From CAVPLM01 sp963713545 (lineage in GTDB: Bacteria > Actinomycetota > Thermoleophilia > RBG-16-64-13), in contig CAVQME010000002.1 of assembly GCA_963713545.1 (NCBI GenBank), forward strand, positions 1-64,000: DNA of 64,000 bases. The letters are read 5' to 3'. Shown here one piece after another: positions 41,925 through 49,801 of the stretch. Under the pieces are notes generated by a model. The model ran no database searches, was not told the origin of the DNA, and saw only the letters and a program-made list of their open reading frames with translations. Position numbers and translations under genes: made by a program. How positions within the stretch are numbered: position 1 is the stretch's first letter; each line of letters starts with the position of its first letter.

Positions 41925-42910
41925 GGAGACGGCACAGGGCTTGGGGGCGCATTGTTGTGGCGACTGCGATCGTGGCGGTGGGCTGCGGCCCTCTGGTCCT
42001 CGGCTGCGGCGACGAAGGGGCAATGACCGGGGAGGCACAGACGCAGCCCACGGTCTTGGCCGATACGACCTTCTTGGCCGACATCACCAGGAATGTGGCC
42101 GGGGAGAGGCTCAGCGTGGCGTCGCTTCTGCCCATGGGTGCCGACCCCCACTCGTTCGAACCGACGCCCCGTGATGCCCGGAAGATCGCCGACAGCCGAC
42201 TGGTGGTGATCAACAACTACGGCCTGGAGCCACAGATCGACGCACTCATCGCAAGTGCCGGAGGCCCCGACCTCTTGGTCGTCGAGGCCGCCGCCGGCTT
42301 GCCCGCACGCGCGCCTCAGCCGGGAGAAGCGGTATTCGCCGGCGACGACGCGGCCGATAACGGCGATGAGGCGGCGGAGGTCGACCCGCACTTCTGGCTG
42401 GATCCGATAGACGTCGTGGCGTACGTTGACAACATCCGGAGAGGTCTTTCGTCCATCGACCCCGAGGGAGCCGACGTGTATGAGGCGCAGGCCGACTCCT
42501 ACGCAGAGCAGTTGCGCGAACTGGATGGGTGGATCAAAGCCGAGGTCGAAAAGATTCCCGCAGAGCGCAGGCTTCTGGTGACCAACCACGAGAGCTTCGG
42601 GTACTTCGCAGACCGTTACGGCTTCCAGATCGTGGGGACGCTCTTCTCCACCGCCGGGGCCGAGGGTAGCCCTTCGGCGCAGGACATGGCCGCCCTGGTA
42701 GAGGAGATCCGTGCCACAGGGGCTCCGGCGATCTTTGTCGAGACTGGGAGCAGCTCCGATCTGGCTGCACAGATCGCAGGTGAAGCAGGGGTGGAGGTAG
42801 TCACGGACCTCTACACCCATTCGTTGGGAGAGAACGTTCCCACGTACCTGGACATGATGCGGTGGAATGTGAGCCGGATCGTCGAGGCACTCCGGGTGGA
42901 TAGCCGATGA
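41921..42910 (+). CDS. Metal ABC transporter substrate-binding lipoprotein (ZnuA/MntC-like)
   Basis: 329 residues from GTG 41921 overlapping the regulator stop. Lipobox LVLGC. Cluster A-I metal-binding protein with ligands in MGADPHSFEPTPRDARKIAD, EVDPHFWLDP, VTNHESFGYFADRYG and IFVETGSSSD. An acidic stretch (AGDDAADNGDEAAEVD) sits just before the second His, where ZnuA proteins have a His/Asp-rich loop. It delivers Zn2+, Mn2+ or Fe2+ to the permease encoded downstream; the metal is not decidable from sequence. Confidence 0.92.
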   Translation: MRRRHRAWGRIVVATAIVAVGCGPLVLGCGDEGAMTGEAQTQPTVLADTTFLADITRNVAGERLSVASLLPMGADPHSFEPTPRDARKIADSRLVVINNYGLEPQIDALIASAGGPDLLVVEAAAGLPARAPQPGEAVFAGDDAADNGDEAAEVDPHFWLDPIDVVAYVDNIRRGLSSIDPEGADVYEAQADSYAEQLRELDGWIKAEVEKIPAERRLLVTNHESFGYFADRYGFQIVGTLFSTAGAEGSPSAQDMAALVEEIRATGAPAIFVETGSSSDLAAQIAGEAGVEVVTDLYTHSLGENVPTYLDMMRWNVSRIVEALRVDSR

Positions 42911-43785
42911 GCGACCTCCTGGAATTGCGCAACATCACTGTGGTGTACGGTTCGCGGCTAGCTTTGGAGTCGGTGACGCTGAGCATTTCCCATGGGGCCC
43001 AGGTGGCCGTCGTCGGCCCAAACGGGGCGGGCAAATCCACGATGTTCAAGGCTATGGTGGGGCTTCTCCCCCTGCAGGAGGGGGAGATGCTCATCCACGG
43101 ACAGCCGCCCTCCCGCTACCAACACTCGGTGGCCTACGTTCCGCAGCGTGAAGAGGTCGACTGGCGTTTTCCCGTGACGGTTTTCGATGTGGTGGCTATG
43201 GGTAGGTACGGGCGAGGACGCTGGCTGCAACGGCTGTCGGCCCGCGACCGAGAGGTGGTCCAGGAGAGCTTGGAGCGGCTTGACATAAGCGAGCTGGCCG
43301 ACCGGCCCATCGGTGAGCTCTCCGGAGGCGAGCAGCAGAGAGTCTTTCTCGCCCGAGCTTTGGCGCAGGAACCCCACGTGCTACTACTGGACGAGCCTTT
43401 CACCGGCGTGGATATGGCCACCCGAGAAGCCACCCTCGATCTCTTGAGTGCACTTCGGGCGCGCTCGGTAACTGTGCTCGTGTCTACTCACGACCTGGAC
43501 CTGGCGGCGGAAAGGTTCGATCAGTTGGTCCTGCTGAACGGACGGCTCATCAGCGCCGGCAGTCCGCGTGAGGTCTTCACCGAGGAGCACCTGCAGGCGG
43601 CCTTCGGCGGACAGATGGTGATCGTGGACGGCAAGGCGATCGTGGTCGACCAGTGCTGTGGAGGCCATGGCCCGGAAAGCCACGGTCACGAGAGCCATGG
43701 CCACGAGGGCCCTGGTCAGGAAACACGTCAGTCCGACGGCCGCGGTCCAGCGAGCCAAGGTGCGCGAGAAGTCGACCGGCGATGA
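42907..43785 (+). CDS. Metal ABC transporter ATP-binding protein with His-rich tail
   Basis: 292 residues, ATG overlapping the upstream stop. Walker A GPNGAGKST, Q-loop PQREEVDW, signature LSGGEQQR, Walker B VLLLDEPF and the switch His (VSTHDLD) are intact. Residues about 254-275 carry a metal-binding tail with CC and repeated HG/SHGHE units (GGHGPESHGHESHGHEG), an unusual addition that could sense or buffer metal in the cytoplasm. Confidence 0.93.
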   Translation: MSDLLELRNITVVYGSRLALESVTLSISHGAQVAVVGPNGAGKSTMFKAMVGLLPLQEGEMLIHGQPPSRYQHSVAYVPQREEVDWRFPVTVFDVVAMGRYGRGRWLQRLSARDREVVQESLERLDISELADRPIGELSGGEQQRVFLARALAQEPHVLLLDEPFTGVDMATREATLDLLSALRARSVTVLVSTHDLDLAAERFDQLVLLNGRLISAGSPREVFTEEHLQAAFGGQMVIVDGKAIVVDQCCGGHGPESHGHESHGHEGPGQETRQSDGRGPASQGAREVDRR

Positions 43786-44654
43786 TCGACTGGCTGACCG
43801 AACCCTTCGCCCTCGGTTTCATGCAAAGGGCGCTTGTAGCCTCGATCATCGTGGGAGTGGTCTGTGCCGTCCTCGGGTGTTACGTCGTACTGCGCTCCAT
43901 GGCGTTCCTTGGTGATGCGCTGGCGCACGCGATCTTGCCGGGAGTAGCCGTGGCCTACCTGCTGGGAGCGAACCTGCTGGCCGGGGCGCTGGTTGCCGGC
44001 CTGATCGTCGCGGTGGGCATCAGCTATGTATCGAAAGCCGGGGCCGTTCGGGAGGACACCGCTATCGGCATATTCTTCGCGGCGGCTCTTGCTTTGGGCG
44101 TGGTCCTGATAAGTACGATGCGCACGTACGCGGTCGATCTGACCCACGTGCTGTTCGGTAACGTCCTCGGCGTCACCGCGACGGACGTTTGGATCACCGG
44201 AGGGTTGGCCTTCATGGTCTTGGCGGCCATCTTGCTGCTCTACAAACGGCTGCTGGTGGTCTCGTTCGACCCCATACTTGGGCAGACCCTGGGTCTGCAC
44301 ACCCATGCTCTTCAGACGGTGTTGTTCCTCATGCTTGCTGCCACCATAGTGGTGGCGCTTCAGACCGTCGGGGTGGCGCTCGTGGCGGCGATGCTCATCA
44401 CTCCGCCGGCGGCCGCCTACCTGCTGACGAGGAGATTGCCCATCATGATGCTGGTCTCGGCCCTCATAGGGGTGGTGTCGTCGGTCGTGGGCCTTTACGC
44501 CAGCTACTACCTCGACGTGGCGTCAGGTGGGGCCATCGTTCTGGTGGCCACCGCGATATTCGTACTCGCGTTTCTTTTCGCACCCGGCCGAGGCCTCGCC
44601 TGGCGGCTGGGGCGCCGAAGCGCCCAGCCGGCCAGACGGCAGTCTCGATCTTAG
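43782..44654 (+). CDS. Metal ABC transporter permease (ZnuB/MntB-like)
   Basis: 290 residues from ATG 43782 (ATGA overlap). FMQRALVASIIVGVVCAVLG, VVLRSMAFLGDALAHAILPG (conserved HAI-PG element), GREDTAIG-like EDTAIGIFFAAA and VALLVAAMLITPPAAAYLL-type segments are standard for ABC-3 permeases, with about eight to nine TM helices. It completes the regulator-SBP-ATPase-permease operon. The 3' end overlaps the convergent sensor gene by four bases. Confidence 0.93.
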   Translation: MIDWLTEPFALGFMQRALVASIIVGVVCAVLGCYVVLRSMAFLGDALAHAILPGVAVAYLLGANLLAGALVAGLIVAVGISYVSKAGAVREDTAIGIFFAAALALGVVLISTMRTYAVDLTHVLFGNVLGVTATDVWITGGLAFMVLAAILLLYKRLLVVSFDPILGQTLGLHTHALQTVLFLMLAATIVVALQTVGVALVAAMLITPPAAAYLLTRRLPIMMLVSALIGVVSSVVGLYASYYLDVASGGAIVLVATAIFVLAFLFAPGRGLAWRLGRRSAQPARRQSRS

Positions 44655-47602
44655 AAGCCGGCTATGCCTCCCAAGAAGTCGTAGCTGATCTTCTTACGCA
44701 GGGTCTCCGCCACGGTGAAGAGCCGCTTCAGCCTGGCCTCCTCAGCTGAGGTCAATTCATCCGGGGAGACAAGGTTGTTGAGCGTGCGCCCCTCTTGGAT
44801 GGCGATCGCCTGCCGGCGAAGCCTTATCCGCATCAGGGTCTCATAGTCGGGGGCCATCTCCTCGTACAGCTCCCGGCTGACCACCCCGCGGTCGCGCAGT
44901 TCGCCGAGCCGGTCCAGCGTGTTTGTCGAGTCGATACGATGCCTCAGGGCATACAGCCTGGCGGAGTTGACCACGGGCATCAGAGCCTCTTTGAGGCTGA
45001 GAGCCTTGACCCCCTCGTCCGAGGAGGTCGTCTGCAGGTTGCCGAGGAGGCTGATAGGCGGCTTGTACAGCAGAGTGTTCTGGGCGAAGTGCAGGAAGAA
45101 CAGGGGATAGGATTCCATCTGGTCGAAGACCCAGGTGCGCAACTCTCGGGCGAGTTGTTGCTCACCGTGGACACAACGGAAGTCGAACAACATGTTGAGT
45201 TCTAGGAGTTCCTGGGGGTCGGCGTTGTGGATCCAGTGGGAGAACTGCTGCCGCCATACCGAGCGGGGCAGATTCCAGCGGGGGTTCTTGGCCATGACGC
45301 CACCCTCGCAGTACTCGTACCCCACTTCGGCCAGCCAGTCGCACACCAGAGTCCCCATGGAGAGGAAATACTCCGAGACCTCCTTGGCCTGATCGGCCGG
45401 CGGGTCTTCGTAGAGAAGGGCGTTGTCCTGGTCTGTCAGTAGTGTCTGTTCCTCCCGGCCTTCGCTGCCGAGCGCCAGGAAGGCGAAGCGGGCAGGAGCC
45501 GGTCCCAGCTTATCGGTGGCCATCGCCACCAGTCGCTGGAGTACCCCGTCGGACACGCCGGAGATGATGCGGTTGACGTAGCGGGTGCCGGCTCCGGAAT
45601 CGACAACGGCCCGTACGAGTTCGGGCAGTCTGGCGTGGGCCTCATTGATGTCTTCGATCGAGCGGGCTCGCTGTATCGAGTCGGTGATGATCACAGGCGA
45701 AGATTGCTGATGGTGGACGAGATCGCGCAGGCGCACTATGCCCACGAGCTTGCCGCTCTCGTCCATGACCGCCAGGTGGTCGATGTTCCTTGCCTGCATG
45801 CGGAGCAGAGCGTCGTATATTGGCGCGCCGGACGATATGGATGCCACCGGGGCGGTCATGATGGAGCGGACGGGAGCATCGGGAGAGATGCCCTCGGCTA
45901 CCACGCGCGCCCGGAAATCATGATCGGTCGCGATCCCCATGAGTTCACCATCGGGTGCGTTGACGAACACCGCGCCCGCACGGTTCTTGGTCATCAGCGT
46001 CGCGGCGCGGGTGATGGTCTCGCCCATGTCCACAGACACTGCGGGTGTGACCGCCTTGGTGATGGGTTCCTGCAGGAAGTACAGCGAGGACTGCAGTTGC
46101 GCGATCAACGCCTCGCGCTCTTCGACGCCCTTCCTCTTCTGGGTAACGTCTTCCAGAATGCCGTCGCAGTAGAGGGGCTGTCCGTCCTCGCCGCTCACCA
46201 GGACGGCGTATAGCGCGACCTCTGCTCTGCCTCCGTCCTCCCGCCTCAGCCCGAGTTGGAAGTCCTGGATCGCCTTGTCGACGTTCAGCCGGTCGACCAA
46301 GGCGTCCCGCTGCTCCGAATCGACTATGCGATCCAGCCAGTCGATACTCGAAAGCTCCACGGAGAGAGGCAGGCGGAGGATTCTTCGCATGGCCGGGTTT
46401 GCCTCCAAAAGCGTCCCCCTGCGACCCCAAGCGCTGCGGAAGACCCCAAGACCGATAGCGTCGGACATCGTCCCGAACTGGCGCCTGGTGTCGTCGAGGG
46501 CCGCCTCCATGGCCTTCTGTCCAGAGAGGCTGCGGGCGATGAGGATGAAGCCTTCCCGTCCCGCCAACGAGATGGGAGTGGGGGTGATGAGGACCTCGAC
46601 CGGGTGTCCGTCCTTGTGCCGGAGACGAGCCTCGAAAGTCTCGGCGGCCGCCTCGCCTTTCGCGAGGCCTTCCACGTTGGCCAGGGCTTCGCGATCCGCG
46701 GACGTCTCTCCGAAGAACAGGCGGGTGACGTCCATATCAGTGAGTTCCTCGGCGGAGTAGCCGAGCATGTCGCGCAGTGGTTCGTTGGAATAGGCGCACT
46801 TGCCTTCGAGGGTCATCAGCAGGCCCTCGGTGGCGGCCTCCACCAGCGCCCGATACTTCTCGTGTGATTCCTTGAGCGCCTCTTCAGCGATGGCCCGCTT
46901 TCTCTCGATCTTGAGACTCTGGCGGATCGCATAGAACATCAGAAGCGCAACCGCCACGATGATGCCGAGCGAGATATAGATCAGGTTTCGCTCGACGTCG
47001 GCTATGGCGGCATTGACGTCCTCGACGTACATTCCGGTGCCGATGATCCATTGCCAGGGTTCGAAGAGCTGCACGTACGAGATTTTGGGCACTATTTGGG
47101 TGGGATCGTCCTGCCACTGCCAGTAGTAGTCGACCCAGCCGGAGCCGTCGTCCTCCACCGCGTTCACGAACTCGACAAATATCTTGTCGCCGTTCTCGTC
47201 CTCGTAGTCCGTGAGGTCCTGGCCGTTGAGTTCCGGGACATACGGATGCATGATCATAGTGGGATGGGTGTCCTGGATCCAGAAGTAGTCCTTTCCCTCG
47301 TCGCCGTACCGGAGGTTCTCGATCCGCGCTGCGGCTTCCTTCTGGGCCTGTTCCCTGGTCATGGCGCCGGAGGTCTCTTCGGCGTAGTACTCGTCGAGGA
47401 TGCTGATGGCGGCCCGGGTCAATTCCTGGGCCGTCGACTTCTTGCCCTCCAGCAGTTGGTTCTCGGCTGACGGGATCAGTATGAGGAAGATGACGATGAT
47501 GAAGAGGACGATAGCCAGAATCGCAGGCAGGACGATACGCAGAAGAAACCCGGACCACTGGCGCGGACCGGTCTTCTCTTGCGCTCGCTCGCTATTAGCC
47601 AA
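44651..47602 (-). CDS. Cache-PAS-PAS-CBS-DUF294 nucleotidyltransferase sensor
   Basis: 983 residues. TM1 (18-44), extracytoplasmic sCache_2-type domain (45-204; GKDYFWIQDTHPTMIMHPYV, KISYVQLFEPWQWIIGTGMY), TM2 (206-226), PAS (about 246-358; YSNEPLRDMLGYSAEELTDM), second PAS (about 375-490), CBS pair (about 516-630). A DUF294 nucleotidyltransferase has GSEGREEQTLLTDQDNAL (712-729), and a helical DUF294_C domain ends the protein. The GSEGRxEQ-TDQDN motif resembles GlnD-type uridylyltransferases. DUF294-CBS proteins often neighbour ActP acetate permeases, and sCache domains commonly bind C2-C4 carboxylates. It probably converts an extracellular carboxylate signal into nucleotidylation of a target. 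Output protein unknown. Confidence 0.9.
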   Translation of the reverse strand: MANSERAQEKTGPRQWSGFLLRIVLPAILAIVLFIIVIFLILIPSAENQLLEGKKSTAQELTRAAISILDEYYAEETSGAMTREQAQKEAAARIENLRYGDEGKDYFWIQDTHPTMIMHPYVPELNGQDLTDYEDENGDKIFVEFVNAVEDDGSGWVDYYWQWQDDPTQIVPKISYVQLFEPWQWIIGTGMYVEDVNAAIADVERNLIYISLGIIVAVALLMFYAIRQSLKIERKRAIAEEALKESHEKYRALVEAATEGLLMTLEGKCAYSNEPLRDMLGYSAEELTDMDVTRLFFGETSADREALANVEGLAKGEAAAETFEARLRHKDGHPVEVLITPTPISLAGREGFILIARSLSGQKAMEAALDDTRRQFGTMSDAIGLGVFRSAWGRRGTLLEANPAMRRILRLPLSVELSSIDWLDRIVDSEQRDALVDRLNVDKAIQDFQLGLRREDGGRAEVALYAVLVSGEDGQPLYCDGILEDVTQKRKGVEEREALIAQLQSSLYFLQEPITKAVTPAVSVDMGETITRAATLMTKNRAGAVFVNAPDGELMGIATDHDFRARVVAEGISPDAPVRSIMTAPVASISSGAPIYDALLRMQARNIDHLAVMDESGKLVGIVRLRDLVHHQQSSPVIITDSIQRARSIEDINEAHARLPELVRAVVDSGAGTRYVNRIISGVSDGVLQRLVAMATDKLGPAPARFAFLALGSEGREEQTLLTDQDNALLYEDPPADQAKEVSEYFLSMGTLVCDWLAEVGYEYCEGGVMAKNPRWNLPRSVWRQQFSHWIHNADPQELLELNMLFDFRCVHGEQQLARELRTWVFDQMESYPLFFLHFAQNTLLYKPPISLLGNLQTTSSDEGVKALSLKEALMPVVNSARLYALRHRIDSTNTLDRLGELRDRGVVSRELYEEMAPDYETLMRIRLRRQAIAIQEGRTLNNLVSPDELTSAEEARLKRLFTVAETLRKKISYDFLGGIAGF

Positions 47603-47611
47603 GACTCCCCC

Positions 47612-48403
47612 TTAGGTCGGAAGAACCTCGCCGAGGCTCGTAGCGGAGCCTTGGCCTAGTCGGGGCCCAAGCGCTGCCACGAAGCGCTCAACTTGCTCGA
47701 GCGGCATGTCGACGCCGGGACTCGTACCATCGGAGTTGTGGAGGCCGTGGAAATCGCTGCCGCCGGTCGTTAGAAGGCCGCGGCGCTCCGCCAGTTCCAG
47801 CAGTTCCTGCTGAGTGGAGCGGAAATACAACTTATAGAAGGCCTCGATCCCGTCCAACCCTTGGGGCTGCAACCAATCGAGATAGTCCTCGAGTCGCTCG
47901 ATCGTCTTCAGACCCGCGAGCGGGTGGGCAAGAAGGGCGAGTCCTCCCGCTTCGTGGATCAAACGGATCGACTCGGCGGTGTCGGGTAGCTCCTTGCGCG
48001 GCGGGTCGTGCCCGTCAGGGGGAGTGGCTGCATCTGCCGGTGCCGCGTTCTTGTCCCGGGAAAAGAGCCGACCGAACCACTGGCGGGCCGAGTTCCACAT
48101 AGGCTGCCGCAAGAGCTCTATGGCCTTCAGCAGCGCCTGATTCTCGGTGTCAAACCCGAAGGCGAGCAGATGGACAGGCCCTTTGGCCGAGTGGGCGTGA
48201 ACCTCAAGGCCCGGAACATAGCGCATCCCTCGCCTCTCAACGGCCGAATGGAAACGCGGCAGTCCGGCCACGCTGTTGTGATCGGTGAGAGAAGCCCAGA
48301 CAACGTCGGCGCTCGCCAACTGATGGGCCACGTAGCCTGGCGAATGATCGCCGTCGCTCGCAGACGAATGGCAGTGCAGGTCAACCCGAATGATCTCCCC
48401 CAT
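47612..48403 (-). CDS. PHP-domain phosphoesterase
   Basis: 263 residues. RVDLHCHSSASDGDHSP, WASLTDHNSVAGL, PGLEVHAHS, ALLAHPLAGL and TTGGSDFHGLHN give the HxH, DH, E, H and DxH metal ligands of PHP enzymes. Relatives include RNase AM/TrpH-like 5'-3' exonucleases and 3',5'-nucleotide bisphosphatases. Transcribed just upstream of the sensor (9-bp gap), so it may remove or process a nucleotide product of the DUF294 module. An about 40-residue spacer (109-150, containing FSRDKNAAPADAATPPDG) is an insertion. Confidence 0.88.
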   Translation of the reverse strand: MGEIIRVDLHCHSSASDGDHSPGYVAHQLASADVVWASLTDHNSVAGLPRFHSAVERRGMRYVPGLEVHAHSAKGPVHLLAFGFDTENQALLKAIELLRQPMWNSARQWFGRLFSRDKNAAPADAATPPDGHDPPRKELPDTAESIRLIHEAGGLALLAHPLAGLKTIERLEDYLDWLQPQGLDGIEAFYKLYFRSTQQELLELAERRGLLTTGGSDFHGLHNSDGTSPGVDMPLEQVERFVAALGPRLGQGSATSLGEVLPT

Positions 48404-48476
48404 AACGCCCCTCTTAGATCGTTCTGAATGGACTTGTGCTGATCCCCGGCGCGTCTAGCGAACAGGTGCGGCTATT

Positions 48477-48508
48477 CTACAAGAAATCAGCCCTACAAGA
48501 AATCGGCC
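48477..48508. repeat. Tandem 16-bp direct repeat upstream of the acetate transporter
   Basis: CTACAAGAAATCAGCC (48477-48492) is followed directly by CTACAAGAAATCGGCC (48493-48508), one mismatch in 16. It ends 5 bp before the -35 of the satP-like gene, a typical activator position, within the 235-bp divergent gap 48404-48638. No other gene is seen there. Confidence 0.75.
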
Positions 48509-48513
48509 GCGGG

Positions 48514-48543
48514 TAGACAAGTCCGGCTGGTCACGAGTATAGT
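48514..48543 (+). promoter_or_regulatory. Promoter of the SatP-fusion gene
   Basis: TAGACA (48514-48519, 5/6) and TATAGT (48538-48543, 5/6) with 18-bp spacing, about 95 bp before ATG 48639, which has SD GGGAGG. Confidence 0.6.
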
Positions 48544-48638
48544 GTCGGGCGGTCCGGCCCGGAGCGTCACGTTCGAATGGCCCGGCGGATGATCACACGC
48601 GCACGGTCGTGCGGGCACTATAGGGAGGTAGTCGTTAG

Positions 48639-49694
48639 ATGGCGAACGGGTTTGTCTCGACCGAAACGGTCACCAAGTTACTCGATACCAACGCCAACCC
48701 TGCTCCGTTGGGGCTGATGGGATTCGGCCTCACTACCGTCCTTCTCAACATCCACAACGCGGGTTTCTATGAGCTCAATGCGATGATCCTGGCCATGGGG
48801 ATCTTCTACGGCGGTATCGCCCAGATCATCGCCGGAATCATGGAGTGGAAGAAGAACAATACGTTCGGGACCCTGGCCTTCACGTCATATGGACTGTTTT
48901 GGTTGACGCTGGCGGGTATCTGGCTTCTCCCCACGATGTTTGCCGACGCGGGCGCGGCCGCCGCGCCGAGCGAGACCGCCCTTGCCTGGTACTTCGTCTT
49001 CTGGGGTATCTTCACGGCCTACATGTTCGTCGGCACCCTCAAGCTCAACCGGGCGCTCCAGGTAGTCTTCGGCCTCCTCACCATCCTCTTCTTCCTCCTT
49101 GCCATCCGCGACTTCGGTGGCGGAGCGGTCTGGGGCAAGATCGCCGGCTATGAGGGCATCATCACGGGACTCGCCGCCGTCTACGCCGCTTGCGCCCAGA
49201 TACTCAACGAAGCCTACAAAAGGGTCCTGCTCCCGCTGGGTCCGGTCAGCCAGCTTTCCAGAGGCTTCGTGCAAGATTACGGGGAAGAGATCGCCACTCT
49301 CTGGCTGGACAGCCTGCGGCGCAGCCCGCAGACGCCTTCGTATGGCCTGGTGTCGGATACGGAACTCATCAACGCCAGCGAGTTCGCCCTCACTCAGGTG
49401 GATGAGTACTTCACGGGCAAGCCTACCGAGGCCGATATCGGCGAGTTCTTCCACCGGCTGGGGGCTACCAGAGCGGCCCAGGGGCTGCCTCTCCCCGAAC
49501 TGATCAGCGCCATCCTGCTACTTAAGCGCGAGATCTGGATGTCGGCCCGTACACACGGCGTCTGGGAGTCTGCCCAGGACCTGCAGCAGGCGGTCGACCT
49601 CAACCGCGAGCTCGGCCGGTTCTTCGACAGAGCGGTCTATTACGCGAGCGCTGGGTACACCGGAGCACCTCTCGAGCCGAGGGACATCTTCTAG
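48639..49694 (+). CDS. SatP/GPR1-type acetate transporter fused to an RsbRD_N-like domain
   Basis: 351 residues. Residues about 18-205 are a six-helix acetate uptake transporter (GPR1/FUN34/YaaH) with the hallmark NPAPLGLMGFG (21-31). Residues about 207-345 form a soluble helical domain not found in SatP (188 aa): VQDYGEEIATLWLDSLRRSP, TELINASEFALTQVDEYFTG, RAAQGLPLPELISAILLLKR. This resembles the RsbRD N-terminal/histidine-kinase-associated sensor bundle (E-x4-W-x3-LR...Y; RaxQG). Thus a transporter carries a putative cytoplasmic signalling domain. Upstream are tandem repeats and a good promoter; divergent are PHP and the Cache-DUF294 sensor. Confidence 0.88.
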   Translation: MANGFVSTETVTKLLDTNANPAPLGLMGFGLTTVLLNIHNAGFYELNAMILAMGIFYGGIAQIIAGIMEWKKNNTFGTLAFTSYGLFWLTLAGIWLLPTMFADAGAAAAPSETALAWYFVFWGIFTAYMFVGTLKLNRALQVVFGLLTILFFLLAIRDFGGGAVWGKIAGYEGIITGLAAVYAACAQILNEAYKRVLLPLGPVSQLSRGFVQDYGEEIATLWLDSLRRSPQTPSYGLVSDTELINASEFALTQVDEYFTGKPTEADIGEFFHRLGATRAAQGLPLPELISAILLLKREIWMSARTHGVWESAQDLQQAVDLNRELGRFFDRAVYYASAGYTGAPLEPRDIF

Positions 49695-49731
49695 GGACCC
49701 GCGCGAACCCGCACCTGCAGGACGGATAACC

Positions 49732-49780
49732 GAGAGGCCGCCGGACGCGATCGCGTCCGGCGGCCTCTCTAGTTTTGCGT
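49732..49780. terminator. Perfect 19-bp palindromic terminator
   Basis: Arms 49732-49750 and 49751-49769 are perfectly complementary. TAGTTTT follows on the plus strand. It separates the convergent satP-like and actP-like genes. Confidence 0.75.
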
Positions 49781-49801
49781 TTGCCGTTCCTAGACCGAGG
49801 C

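Noticed and set aside
43653..43781. Longer N-terminus for the metal permease
   Set aside because: The upstream extension lies in the His-rich tail of the ATPase gene; ATG 43782 gives the ATGA overlap and the correct first TM helix.
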